A DNA stretch of 45,027 bases, taken from the NCBI GenBank assembly GCA_017307505.1, contig JAFKEE010000066.1, positions 1 to 45,027 on the forward strand, read 5' to 3'. The notes under the pieces are model-generated. The model was not told where the DNA came from and searched no databases. It worked only from the letters and a program-made list of their open reading frames with translations. This document shows, piece after piece, positions 8,735 to 17,912 of the stretch. The position numbers and the translations under genes are program-made. Numbering within the stretch: the stretch's first letter is position 1; each line of letters begins with the position of its first letter. This DNA is from Acidobacteriota bacterium. Lineage in GTDB: Bacteria; Acidobacteriota; Terriglobia; Bryobacterales; Bryobacteraceae.

Positions 8735-9876
8735 ACCTGCTGCTGCTGGACCAGTTCAGCGAGTTGGGCGGCGCCCAGCGTTGCCTGCTGGATCTCATCC
8801 CGGCCTTCCAGGATCGAGGGTGGAAACTCGCGGCGGCAATGCCTGGCGAGGGACCCATGTTCGAACGCCTGGCATCGATGGGCGTTTCCACCACCACTCT
8901 GCCTGGCGGACGCTACTCGTCAGGTTCGAAGACGCTGCGCGATGCGGCACGCTTTATCCGCTACACACGGGCGGCGGCCCGCCTCGTGCAACAACTGGCG
9001 GCCGCGCAGTCCGCCGACCTCCTCTATGTGAATGGCCCCAGGCTGCTGCCGGCGGCCCGGCTCAGCGGTGCGCCCTTCTGTTTTCACGCCCACAACCGGC
9101 TCATGCGATGGCACGATCTGCTGGCCGCGGGCTGGGCCCTGCGCGGCGCGCCGGTGATCGCCAGCTCGGAGTTCGTGGCCGCGCCGCTGCGCCGGTTCGC
9201 CAGTCCTGCGATTGTTCCAAACGCCTGTGAGGACCTCGGTTTTCGCCGTGCGGCGGCCAGCCGTGCCCTGCGAGTGGGCGTGGTGGGCCGCATCGCGCCG
9301 GAGAAGGGACAACTGGAGTTCGTGGAAGCGGTGCGCCGGCTGGAAGGCCGGATTCCCGGATGCCGTTTTGTCCTCTGCGGCGATGACGTGCTGTCGCGCG
9401 CCGGCTATAAAAAACGGGTGCTGGAGCTGGCGGCGGGGACGTCCATCACGTTTACCGGCTGGATGAGCGAACCCGCGGAAGCAATGCGGCAGGTGGATGT
9501 GCTCATCGTCTCCTCGACGGCAGAAGATGCGACTCCGCGCGTCATTCTGGAAGCCTTCTCCTCCGGCGTGCCCGTGGTGGCCTTCGCGGCGGGCGGCATT
9601 CCGGAGCTCATTCAGGACGGCGAGACCGGATTCCTTGTGTCGCCGAGGACACCAGAAGCGCTAGCTGCGCGCTTGACGGTGCTGCTCAAGGATCCGGGCG
9701 AACTGGCACGAGTGGCGGCCAACGCGCGGCGCCAGTGGGGTGTGCGCTACTCGATCGATCGCTACCGGAATCAGGTGGCCGGTTTGTTGGAGACCTGCGT
9801 CCCGCGGAGCAGAATCCAGAAGAGCATCGCCGCCGCGGCGCCGACAACCCCCGCTCCGCCGAGTGTCGCGGAGTAG
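8731..9876 (+). CDS. Family 4-type glycosyltransferase (GT-B)
   Basis: A 381-residue protein from ATG 8731, chosen because it overlaps the previous stop as ATGA. The N-terminal half opens with LLLDQFSELGGAQRCLLDL, the usual GT4 acceptor-domain start with its GGA loop. The C-terminal half has VGRIAPEKGQLEFVEAV, a nucleotide-sugar domain hallmark, and the E-x7-E-like region ending PRVILEAFSSGVPVVAF. It therefore uses a nucleotide-activated sugar and probably adds one residue to a lipid-linked repeat unit at the cytoplasmic membrane face. The sugar is unknown. Its last 106 bp overlap, tail to tail, the 3' end of the nucleotidyltransferase-MFS gene on the other strand. Confidence 0.88.
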   Translation: MNLLLLDQFSELGGAQRCLLDLIPAFQDRGWKLAAAMPGEGPMFERLASMGVSTTTLPGGRYSSGSKTLRDAARFIRYTRAAARLVQQLAAAQSADLLYVNGPRLLPAARLSGAPFCFHAHNRLMRWHDLLAAGWALRGAPVIASSEFVAAPLRRFASPAIVPNACEDLGFRRAAASRALRVGVVGRIAPEKGQLEFVEAVRRLEGRIPGCRFVLCGDDVLSRAGYKKRVLELAAGTSITFTGWMSEPAEAMRQVDVLIVSSTAEDATPRVILEAFSSGVPVVAFAAGGIPELIQDGETGFLVSPRTPEALAARLTVLLKDPGELARVAANARRQWGVRYSIDRYRNQVAGLLETCVPRSRIQKSIAAAAPTTPAPPSVAE

Positions 9877-12182
9877 CCGAAGCGGGTGATGGCCAGCCCC
9901 GCGGCGGAAGCCGCCAGCAACTGGGCCAGCAGGATGGCCATCATGTTCAGCGCGGCCGCCCCGGCCATCTCCTCCTTCGAAAGCGGGTTCATCAGCACGC
10001 TATACATGCCGGGCTCGGACATCCACTGGGCCGCCATATAGGCAACGTAGAGCAGCGCCCCCATGCCCGGAGAAGCGGCCCAGGCGAGGCCCAGCAGACC
10101 TGTCGCCGCCGCCACCTGCATGGCGACGATGCCCGGGATCAGGCCCAGGCGTCGCAGAAGCAGCGGCGCGGAGAGCATGGCGGCCGCCTGCACAAACTGG
10201 GAAGTGGCGAAGATGGAACCCAGTCCGGTGACATCCGCATGGAGCTTGCTGGTGAAGTAGGCATTGAAGAAGGGGTTGAAGGCGCCGGTGGCCAGATTCC
10301 AGACCACCAGCGCCGCCAGATAGCGCCAGACGACCGGATTGCGAGGGTAGATGCGGGGCGACGCCGCTGGCGTTCCGGCGGACGAGAGCCTCAGGCGCGA
10401 GACCGGCCAGGCGGCCGCAACCACCAGCAGGCAGGACGCAAGCAAGGCGCTCTTCTTGCCCGGCGCACCGATCGCCGCGAACCAGCCCGGCAGGCGGCCA
10501 CCCAGCAATCCACCCAGGATGCCCATCGCCACACCCGAGGAGAAGAAGATGCTGTAGCCCAGCGAGCGGCTGCGCGGGGTGGTGAGCCGGGCGATGGCCG
10601 GGGCGAAGGCCACGGTGAAGGCGGAGAGGACGACACCGCCGAGAAACGCCGTGATGAGCAGAGCAGCGGATCCGGTCACCAGAACGCGCAAGGTAAACAC
10701 CGCGCCCAGCGCCACAAAGGCAGTGCTGATGAGCCACGCCGGCCCCTTGCTTTGGAGCAACGCACCCATTGGCAATGCCGCGACAAAGCTGCCCGCCGTT
10801 TGGGCGCTGCTGATCGTACCTAGGAAATCTTCCTTGTAGCCGAGATCGATGAGCTGCAGGTTGTACAGCAGCATGAAGACGAACAGGCCCAGTTCGTAGA
10901 GCCAGGCCGCGCTGAGAAATCGCCAGAGGCCCGGCTCGATGCCTTGGCTGCGCGAGAGCCAGGCGGCGCCGTGGAGGAGTGTGGGCAGAGCCGCGCGGCC
11001 GTGGAAGACTGACCTGGCGCCCAGATGCAGCAGATACTTCCAGCGGCGGCGGAAACGGATCCAAAGTGTGAGCTGTTCCTCCGGCACGAGCACTGCGTCG
11101 ACCTCGCCGGGCAGCGTCGTCGGAATCAGACGCCGCAGGAGGATGGCCGCCCGGTCGCGGTTCGAGTCCACCAGGTTCAGATGAAGCCAGAGCTCATGCT
11201 TGTTGGGGACGAACTGTCCTTCCAGCGGCGCCAGCGCGTACTCGTCCAACCACTGTTTCACACCGTCAGGCAGCGCATCGACGGCTTGCGCGGCATGGGG
11301 CGGCAGCCGGCAGCCGAACCATCGCGCGGCAATGGCGAAACAGATGGCCTGCGGGCGGCGTAGCGAGTCGCCATGCAGGGCATGCCAGTTCTCCCAGAAC
11401 TCAGTGTTCTCCGCATGACGCTGGAGCAGCCATGCCAGCTCGTAGACGTGGCTGGGTCTCGCATTGCCGTGGAGAATGTGGCGCAGCAGATGCAGGCAGC
11501 TGTAGCCGAGCCGGTCTACCGGGTGGAGGGCCGGGTAGTGGAGTTCGCCGACGCTGTCCATTTGGCTCCGGGCAGCGAATTCCTCCAACCCCTGAGGCAG
11601 GAACCTTTCGTTCGGCTCGTTCCAGAAGCGGAAGTGCAGATCGACACTGATGGGGATGCCGGGATCGAAGTAGTCGCCCTTCCATTCCCAGCCGGTCTTT
11701 TTCACGAGCACCGGCAAATGGTCGATGGGATGGCGATCGTAGCCGATGAGCGATTCGTAGCCCAGCGTCAGCAGTTGTTCCCGCGCCTGGTGGACGTGCT
11801 CCGGCGGGCAGAAGAGGTCGAGATCGTATTGCACGCGGCCGCCGGGCTCCTGCGTGAACCAGGGGCTCTGGGTAAAGCCCTTCAGCAGGATAAAGGGGAT
11901 CCCTGCGTCATCAAGAGCGGCGGCGATCTGTGTGTACGCTTCCGCGAGCTTGAGGAACCTGATGCGGTTCGCCGCCAGATTCTTCTCCAGCCGCGCCCGG
12001 ATCTCGGGCGGCAGGCTGTCACCGCACTTCGAAAGCAGGCTGAGGCTCAACTGGGTGCGGTCCAGGAATTCGAGAACCTGTGGCCAATAACCCGGGGCGA
12101 CAGAGGCGAGTGTGTCCTCCGGCGACCGGTCGAACCGGAGCCCCTCCAGAACGGCGCGAATCGGAGCAGGTATGGCGCTCAT
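9771..12182 (-). CDS. Fusion: nucleotidyltransferase-like domain plus MFS transporter
   Basis: A single 803-residue open frame with two unlike halves. Residues 1 to about 380 resemble the uncharacterised nucleotidyltransferase family NTP_transf_5 (PF14907). Visible signs are ILLKGF (98-103), the paired acidic motif YDLDLF (119-124) and a third acidic residue in SVDLHF (179-184), the usual metal-binding triad of the polymerase-beta fold. Residues from about 415 to 800 form a typical 12-helix MFS-type carrier (start WLYELGLFVFMLLYNLQL, then RSRSLGYSIFFSSG, and a second bundle after about residue 615). No stop codon or frameshift separates them. The start overlaps the receptor stop by one base (TAATG), so translation is coupled. 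Stand-alone PF14907 proteins occur with HprK-like kinases in exopolysaccharide/exosortase and some lasso-peptide clusters. The substrate is unknown. Confidence 0.8.
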   Translation of the reverse strand: MSAIPAPIRAVLEGLRFDRSPEDTLASVAPGYWPQVLEFLDRTQLSLSLLSKCGDSLPPEIRARLEKNLAANRIRFLKLAEAYTQIAAALDDAGIPFILLKGFTQSPWFTQEPGGRVQYDLDLFCPPEHVHQAREQLLTLGYESLIGYDRHPIDHLPVLVKKTGWEWKGDYFDPGIPISVDLHFRFWNEPNERFLPQGLEEFAARSQMDSVGELHYPALHPVDRLGYSCLHLLRHILHGNARPSHVYELAWLLQRHAENTEFWENWHALHGDSLRRPQAICFAIAARWFGCRLPPHAAQAVDALPDGVKQWLDEYALAPLEGQFVPNKHELWLHLNLVDSNRDRAAILLRRLIPTTLPGEVDAVLVPEEQLTLWIRFRRRWKYLLHLGARSVFHGRAALPTLLHGAAWLSRSQGIEPGLWRFLSAAWLYELGLFVFMLLYNLQLIDLGYKEDFLGTISSAQTAGSFVAALPMGALLQSKGPAWLISTAFVALGAVFTLRVLVTGSAALLITAFLGGVVLSAFTVAFAPAIARLTTPRSRSLGYSIFFSSGVAMGILGGLLGGRLPGWFAAIGAPGKKSALLASCLLVVAAAWPVSRLRLSSAGTPAASPRIYPRNPVVWRYLAALVVWNLATGAFNPFFNAYFTSKLHADVTGLGSIFATSQFVQAAAMLSAPLLLRRLGLIPGIVAMQVAAATGLLGLAWAASPGMGALLYVAYMAAQWMSEPGMYSVLMNPLSKEEMAGAAALNMMAILLAQLLAASAAGLAITRFGYSATLGGAGVVGAAAAMLFWILLRGTQVSNKPAT

Positions 12183-15100
12183 TAGAAATCAGCGCGGAGC
12201 GCAAACTGGAAGCGGCGCGGCTCACCGGCGGACACAATCCTTCCAAAGAAGGGCCCAAAATCGGGATTCGGAACAGGGATGCCGACGTTGGGGTGGTTCA
12301 GGATGTTGAAGCCTTCGGCGCGCAGGGAAAGGGCCAGACGCTCGCGCACCTGAAACCGGCGCTGTAAGGCGGCGTCCACTACGCCGTTGCCCGGAGAGGG
12401 CAGTATATTCCTGCCAGCATTGCCAAAGGTGAAGGGCTTGGGGGTCTGGAAGGCGTCCGCGTTGAAATAGCGGTCGATGCTGCGCTGAGAGGCAGGCAGT
12501 TGCACGCTTTGGCCGGGCACCAGGTCCGGCCGGTTCGGAGTGCCCGAGTTCGCATTGTCCACGGTGAAGTACACGGGATTCAAGGGCGTGCCGTCCTGGA
12601 AGGTAAGGAGGCCGCTGGCCTGCCAGCCTCTGAATACGGGCTTCAGGAAGGGCAGCTTCGGGACATTGTAGACAACCCCGCCGCTCAGCCGGCGTCCTGC
12701 GTTGAAGAACGAGAGCCCGCGCTCCAGCCGCAGATTGCGCTCGTCCTGCGCGCTCCAACTGTCGTAGAGGCCATTGGTGACGGCGTCGGCGTCGTCGATC
12801 GATTTCGACCAGACGAAGGCGAGCAGAAAAGAGAGTCCCTTCGAGAGGCGGCGTTCGCCCTTCACCTGCAACGACTGGTAGGACGAATTCGCGATATGTT
12901 GCCGCTGGAAGATCGGCCCCAGTTCGGGAAAGGTACGCAGCGACTGCAGGTCGCCGGGCCGCGGATCCAGATTCTCACCGGTCTCCACATGCAGCGGCGT
13001 GTTGAAGCGGCGGAGACGTCCCAGGTGCGTACCCTTGCTGCCGACGTAGCTTACATCCAGAACGCCCACCGCGCCGATTTCGCGCTGCAGACTGAAGTTC
13101 CACTGCTGCATGTAGGGTGTGGCCGCGTTCCGGTCGAGTCCGAAATAGCTGGGCAGGCCCAGTGCACTGTTCTGCGGGAAGCCGTTCGCGGTGGTCAACA
13201 CCGGCAGCAGTCCATTGGTCTGGTTGGTTTCGTTGCGCAGGCCATTGCGGACCAGGTCGTAGGTCTCGATGGCGATCTCGGGTGAGTAGAAGAGACCGTA
13301 TCCGGCGCGCAGAACCGTCCTGGAATCGCCGCCGCGCAAGCCGGGCAGATGCCAGGCGAGCCCGAGGCGCGGCGCAAAGTTCCTGCTGTTCGGCTCCACG
13401 GCCTGCGAGCCGCCCACGAGGCGCGGTGCGGCCGGCAGGGTTGAGTAGTCGAGGTTCAACAGATGGCCGCGCTGCTCCGTGTAGGGCGAGAAGCGCTCAT
13501 ACCGCAGCCCCACGTTGATGGTCAGCCGGCGGGTCGGCCGCCAGTCGTCCTGCACGAACACGCCATAGTTGTGCTGGCGCAGGTAGGCCAGCGCATCGCC
13601 CGCGTTGCGCTGGGTGTTCTGCGGATACCCGAGCAGGAAGTCGGCAAAGGCATCGCCGGTCGCATCGGGATTCAAGGGATCGTTCGTGAAAGCCCCGTTG
13701 AACTGGTATTGGCCTCGTGGAAAGCGGCTCTGCAGGTAGTTGAGCTGGAAGTTCAACCATTGGAAGCCCGCCTTCCAGTTGTGTTTGCCGCTCACGCGGG
13801 CATAGCTGGCGGACGCGTTCCACAGGTTGTCGCGCTGCACCTGCGGCAGCGTCGTCGTGTCGATCACGGTTTCGAAATTGGTCACCAGGAAGTACGGCAG
13901 TCCATAGAAGAACGGGTCGGAGGAGAAGCCGGTGATGCCCAGTTCGGCCATCACATCCTTCTGGAAGGCGCTTTCCGGGATGTTGAAGACGCGCAGCCGT
14001 GTGTAGGAAAGCCGGCCCTCGCTGGTCCAGTGGCTGCCGGTGCGCAGGTAGCCGAGCGACACCTGCTGGGCCCGCAGGTTCTCAAGGCTCGGCCGTTCCG
14101 GGAAGGCGCGGCCCAAACGGCCTCGCTCGTCATTGATCGTGTAACGGCCGAACAGGGAGCTGCCATCACGGAACTGATGGTCCAGCCGGCCGTTCGCGCT
14201 GTCGTTGTCGTGGCGATCCGGCGTCGAGTCCAGATAGTTGGTGTTGCCCTCGGGACGATTGGGCAGGGGCAGGTAGGTGTCTATATACCTGCGAGCTATG
14301 CCGTCGATGCGGGAGGCGGGAATCCGGTTGCCCGGCAGGGGCGCCCGCTGTCCCGTGACGATATCCGCATTGAGGGGATCGAAGATCGGATTGCGGCCCG
14401 TGAAGTCTCCGGCGCGCAAGGCTGTATTCGGGAACAGGTGGAGGGTGGAGGCGGCCGCCTGCCCGCGCAGCCCGTCGTAGGCGGCGAAGAAGAAGGTCGA
14501 GTGCAGCGGCACACGGCCTCCGACCGATCCGCCGAACTGGTTCTGGCGGAAGATCGGGCGCGGCAGCGAAGGGTCGTCAAAGAAGCTGTGGGCGTCCGTT
14601 GCCTCGTTCCGCAGGTACTCGTAGGCGCTGCCGTGCAATTGCTGCCCGCCGGATTTGGTGACGACATCGATGACCCCGCCGCCGGCATTCGGGAACTCCG
14701 CGGCCGCCAGGGACGACTGCACGCGGAACTCCTGTACGCTCTCCAGCGGCGGCACAACCGCAATGGAGAACGTGTTGCGGTCCGTGTTGTTGGCGCCATC
14801 CAGCAGATACATGTTCATTGTGGAGCGTCCGCCATTAATGGGATGGTTCAGGGCCACCAGTCCGCGATTGCCCTGCAGGTCTGTGATGGTGTCGTGATAG
14901 AAGCCGCTCAACTGGCGCGGAATCGCGCCCGGACCCACGGTGATCAGCGATACGATGTTGCGGCCCACCAGCGGCAGCGAAGCCACGGCGGAGGACTCAA
15001 AGTAGGTACCGGCCGTGGAGTCGGCAGTCTGCAACTGCGACACGTCCGCCACGACATCCACGGAGGCGTTCGATTCGCCGGGCTTGAGTTCAAAGTCGAG

Positions 15101-15391
15101 CCGCGCCTTCTGGTTCACTTCGATCACGGCTTCGCGCGCAATGGTGACCTGAAAGCCTGCCTTCTCGGCACGCACGGAGTAGTTCCCCGCCGCCAGCCCG
15201 TCGAGAGTATAAGAACCCGCGCCGTTGGTCACCGCGGTCCGGACAAAGCCGGTGGCAGCATTGCGGGCCACTACATGCGCGCCAGGCACCAGCGCCTGGG
15301 AGGAATCCTTCACCTCGCCCAGCAACGTACCCGAGGATACCTGCGCCCAGGCGGCGCAACTCCAAAGGAGAATCGCGGCCAGGATCCTCAT
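12182..15391 (-). CDS. TonB-dependent receptor with N-terminal carboxypeptidase-regulatory-like domain
   Basis: A 1069-residue outer-membrane protein. It has a signal peptide (residues 1-16, ending AAWAQ), a carboxypeptidase-regulatory-like beta-sandwich (about 20-105; GTLLGEVKDSSQALVPGAHV, then GSYTLDGLAAGNYSVRAEKAGF) and a plug-like segment (about 110-245; LPLVGRNI, the LDGANNTDRN turn and VDVVTKSGG). A long 20-plus-strand barrel follows, ending in FQFALRADF with a terminal aromatic residue. This is the acidobacterial 'Oar-like' layout, widely expanded in Solibacter-type genomes. Here it is placed inside an exopolysaccharide locus, between and coupled to the HprK-like gene (ATGA overlap) and the nucleotidyltransferase-MFS gene (TAATG overlap). 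A role in moving a product of this operon across the outer membrane is an inference. Confidence 0.9.
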   Translation of the reverse strand: MRILAAILLWSCAAWAQVSSGTLLGEVKDSSQALVPGAHVVARNAATGFVRTAVTNGAGSYTLDGLAAGNYSVRAEKAGFQVTIAREAVIEVNQKARLDFELKPGESNASVDVVADVSQLQTADSTAGTYFESSAVASLPLVGRNIVSLITVGPGAIPRQLSGFYHDTITDLQGNRGLVALNHPINGGRSTMNMYLLDGANNTDRNTFSIAVVPPLESVQEFRVQSSLAAAEFPNAGGGVIDVVTKSGGQQLHGSAYEYLRNEATDAHSFFDDPSLPRPIFRQNQFGGSVGGRVPLHSTFFFAAYDGLRGQAAASTLHLFPNTALRAGDFTGRNPIFDPLNADIVTGQRAPLPGNRIPASRIDGIARRYIDTYLPLPNRPEGNTNYLDSTPDRHDNDSANGRLDHQFRDGSSLFGRYTINDERGRLGRAFPERPSLENLRAQQVSLGYLRTGSHWTSEGRLSYTRLRVFNIPESAFQKDVMAELGITGFSSDPFFYGLPYFLVTNFETVIDTTTLPQVQRDNLWNASASYARVSGKHNWKAGFQWLNFQLNYLQSRFPRGQYQFNGAFTNDPLNPDATGDAFADFLLGYPQNTQRNAGDALAYLRQHNYGVFVQDDWRPTRRLTINVGLRYERFSPYTEQRGHLLNLDYSTLPAAPRLVGGSQAVEPNSRNFAPRLGLAWHLPGLRGGDSRTVLRAGYGLFYSPEIAIETYDLVRNGLRNETNQTNGLLPVLTTANGFPQNSALGLPSYFGLDRNAATPYMQQWNFSLQREIGAVGVLDVSYVGSKGTHLGRLRRFNTPLHVETGENLDPRPGDLQSLRTFPELGPIFQRQHIANSSYQSLQVKGERRLSKGLSFLLAFVWSKSIDDADAVTNGLYDSWSAQDERNLRLERGLSFFNAGRRLSGGVVYNVPKLPFLKPVFRGWQASGLLTFQDGTPLNPVYFTVDNANSGTPNRPDLVPGQSVQLPASQRSIDRYFNADAFQTPKPFTFGNAGRNILPSPGNGVVDAALQRRFQVRERLALSLRAEGFNILNHPNVGIPVPNPDFGPFFGRIVSAGEPRRFQFALRADF

Positions 15392-16380
15392 CGCGCCATG
15401 CCCTTCTCCGCCAGACGCCGCAGGGCCGCCTCAGCGGAATCGAACTCGGAATAGGTGAAGTCGTAGGCCCGGATCCGGTCCAGATTGCGCAGGCACTCCT
15501 CCTGCTCCGCAATCATCCACTCATCGCCGTAGCGCGGCAGTTTCAGACGCTCCTGGATGTCATCCATAACGGGGGTCAGCCTGACTTCGGCGCCTTCCTT
15601 TCGATTGAGAAAAATGAGGTATTGGACGTCGGCGCGAACTTCCGTGCGAATGCCGGGAAAGTCGGAGGGACGTGCGAAGACCGTCGGCTTCCCATTGGTC
15701 CGCTGGACAGATGCGTGTTCGCTCAGCAGAGGAAACAGGCGGGCCGCATCGCGTTTGAATCGCAACTCATAGGGATTGCCGATCACGGTTGCGGAGCCGA
15801 AGCTGCGTACCAGGTAGCTGGCGTCGTCACACACCAGGCTCCAGCCCCGCATGGCGCAGGCGATCGCAAGAGACGTCTTGCCCGCGCCCGACTCTCCACA
15901 GAGCAGCAGCCCGCAGCCGTTCCAGGAAACGCAGGCGCCATGCACGCCCGACAGGTGCAGGCTGTGCAGCATCGTGTAGACCAGCGCGTCGGTGAAGGCA
16001 TCCCGGAGATACAGCCTGTTCTTCGCCGTCGATTCGGTGATCCAGGCACAGGCAAAGCCCGCGGCCATGTCGCACGATGCCTGGTTCGCCCGGTTTCCGT
16101 AGACGGACAGAAGATGCCGGCGACAGCGGAACACCGGCTGCGGCAGGGGCTCTTCCTGGTCGTCTGGGCTCACGACCACGCTGAGGTGCAGAGGGGTGGT
16201 TTCGAACGCTTTCTCAAAGCGCCCCCAGCTTTCCTGCAACGCATCCAGCACATCCCGGGAATTCGTCTCCGCCTGAATCGGAAATCCCAGAGGGTACAGC
16301 GTCGATCGGATTGGTAGCTCGAGCCTGGATAGCAGGGGGTCTTCCTGCGTATCGATCCGGCGCCGGTCTTCAGTTTGCAT
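15388..16380 (-). CDS. HPr kinase/phosphorylase-like P-loop protein
   Basis: A 330-residue protein with a P-loop GESGAGKT (162-169) preceded by hydrophobic strands GCGLLLC. A downstream WSLVCDDASYL (180-190) has the paired aspartates typical of the HprK C-terminal domain. Spacing between these motifs and the preceding V-H-G-A segment fits the HprK-related kinases of polysaccharide and RiPP clusters, not the true HPr kinase of carbon control. There is no PTS-type gene here and the N-terminal 140 residues are unlike canonical HprK. Related proteins phosphorylate a peptide in some lasso clusters, and in exosortase loci their substrate is unknown. The stop overlaps the receptor start (ATGA). It lies 84 bp after the flippase gene. 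Confidence 0.82.
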   Translation of the reverse strand: MQTEDRRRIDTQEDPLLSRLELPIRSTLYPLGFPIQAETNSRDVLDALQESWGRFEKAFETTPLHLSVVVSPDDQEEPLPQPVFRCRRHLLSVYGNRANQASCDMAAGFACAWITESTAKNRLYLRDAFTDALVYTMLHSLHLSGVHGACVSWNGCGLLLCGESGAGKTSLAIACAMRGWSLVCDDASYLVRSFGSATVIGNPYELRFKRDAARLFPLLSEHASVQRTNGKPTVFARPSDFPGIRTEVRADVQYLIFLNRKEGAEVRLTPVMDDIQERLKLPRYGDEWMIAEQEECLRNLDRIRAYDFTYSEFDSAEAALRRLAEKGMAR

Positions 16381-16464
16381 CCAATTGCCGCTGGAACAGC
16401 GCGCGCGGCTCCCCTTTCTTGGAGTTGGACAGCAAATCTCAGCGGGCGAAACAGCGAATTTGTA

Positions 16465-17850
16465 TCAAAATGCGTCGACGTCGCCGAAGGCAGCGACGTC
16501 TGCTGTGGGTGCGGAGTTTGTTCGCCGCAGACTCTGGAGACGGCGCCTCAGCTGGAAGCCCAGCGTCGTAAGCACGCTCAACTGGGTCAGCACAGAGGCC
16601 AGCGCAATGCCCTGGACGCCCAGCATGCGGCGCAAATGGTAGTCCGCCAAAGCGGCAGTCACCACGCCCACAGCCGCCGAGGGAATGACAAGCTCATTCG
16701 CGGCCAGGGAAGAGGCCAGCCGGAATCCGATCGCGCCCATCACCGCCAGCGGAACCTGGAGCAGCGAATAGCGCTGCACCCAGGCCACCTCGTAGGCTGC
16801 CTGGGCGGAAAAGGCGCCTTTCTGAAAGACCAGCCGCACCAGTTCCTCAGAGAACAGCATCAGTAGCGCGATCAGGGGGATCGTCACCAGCAGCACCAGG
16901 CTGCCGAAATGAAGCAGGCTGGCCCTCATTGAGCGCCAGTCGCCGGTTACCGCCAGACGTGCCATCTGCGGCAGCGCACCCGTGGCGATGGACACCGGGC
17001 CCAGCGAGAGAATCACCAGGGCCAGTTTCGTGCCGAAGCCGAAGATGGAGAGGCTGCCCGGGGCCAGCGCCGCGGCCATGGCATTGTCGATCAGGGGAAT
17101 GCACCCGAACAGCATAGAACTCAGAATCAACGTGCCGAACTGACGCAGCACGGGCGCCAGGCGCGGCAGTGCGCCCGTCATCTTCGGGACCAGCGGGAAT
17201 CCCAACCGGCAGACTCCGTAAGCCAGCAGCGCGGCCTCCAGGGTCCCTCCAACCACAGTGCCCACGGCCAGCACGTCCACACCCCAGCGGCCCGACCAGA
17301 AATAAAGCATAGCCAGCGAAACCAGCGGCGTGGCCACGGGCGCCAGCGCCGGCAGCGCGAAGCGATTGGCTGCATTCAGAACACAGCGCCAGACAATGTT
17401 GCAGGCGGTCAGCGGCAAGGCCGGCAGCAGCAGCCACAGCAGCCTGACCGTGACCTCGGATTTAGCGGAACTGAAGCCGGCGGCGAGCACCGGCAGCAGG
17501 AAAGGAAATGCAAGGCCCAGCAAGACGGCTGCAACCGCCATCGCCGCAGCGCCGGCCCCGAAGGCAGTGCGATAGAGGCTTACCGCGCCTTCCTGATGCT
17601 CCCGGACCGAGGCGCGGATCAATGCCGGAATCAACGCCGGAGCAGCAGCCGCGGCCAGCACATCGCCCAACATCGCGGGCAGCAGGAAAGCGGCCAGGAA
17701 GGCATCCTGCGCATCGCTGGTGCCAAACAGATGCGCCGCATAGACCAGCTTCAACAAGCCAACGGCCCTGACCGCCATCCCACCGCAGGCCACAATCGAT
17801 GTGGCCGATACCATCGAAGCTGTGGGGCCCGCTCGTGGAAATAGCCGCAT
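16465..17850 (-). CDS. MurJ/MviN-like lipid-linked glycan flippase
   Basis: About 461 residues from ATG 17850-17848, preceded by GAGGCG. A GTG at 17862 adds four residues. The protein shows about 13-14 membrane segments and MOP-superfamily features close to MurJ: the N-terminal stretch VRAVGLLKLVYAAHLFGTSDAQDAFLAAFLLPAML (shown here in outline; an 'FGTSDAxDAF' turn is diagnostic), then APALIPALI, and Arg/Lys-rich cytoplasmic loops. MurJ proper flips lipid II. A copy inside an exopolysaccharide locus more probably flips the undecaprenyl-linked repeat unit, since no separate Wzx is visible. It is the first gene of the minus-strand operon that continues through the HprK-like, receptor and nucleotidyltransferase-MFS genes. 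Confidence 0.83.
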   Translation of the reverse strand: MRLFPRAGPTASMVSATSIVACGGMAVRAVGLLKLVYAAHLFGTSDAQDAFLAAFLLPAMLGDVLAAAAAPALIPALIRASVREHQEGAVSLYRTAFGAGAAAMAVAAVLLGLAFPFLLPVLAAGFSSAKSEVTVRLLWLLLPALPLTACNIVWRCVLNAANRFALPALAPVATPLVSLAMLYFWSGRWGVDVLAVGTVVGGTLEAALLAYGVCRLGFPLVPKMTGALPRLAPVLRQFGTLILSSMLFGCIPLIDNAMAAALAPGSLSIFGFGTKLALVILSLGPVSIATGALPQMARLAVTGDWRSMRASLLHFGSLVLLVTIPLIALLMLFSEELVRLVFQKGAFSAQAAYEVAWVQRYSLLQVPLAVMGAIGFRLASSLAANELVIPSAAVGVVTAALADYHLRRMLGVQGIALASVLTQLSVLTTLGFQLRRRLQSLRRTNSAPTADVAAFGDVDAF

Positions 17851-17912
17851 GAGACGCCTCACAAAAATAACACGCAGCTTCGAACTTGCCCAATGCTAAA
17901 CTGCTTTGGCAC

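Noticed and set aside
13463-15454. 663-codon plus-strand open frame inside the TonB-dependent receptor gene.
   Set aside because: It is antisense to a well-supported receptor; long antisense frames are expected in high-GC coding DNA and the translation shows no domain.
9771-16380. Lasso-peptide type gene cluster (HprK-like kinase plus nucleotidyltransferase).
   Set aside because: No precursor peptide, B1/B2 protease, RRE/PqqD or asparagine-synthetase-like cyclase is seen in the gaps or neighbours.
15388-16380. True HPr kinase/phosphorylase (HprK) of carbon catabolite control.
   Set aside because: The N-terminal part is not HprK-like, no PTS genes are near, and the operon context is polysaccharide/receptor.
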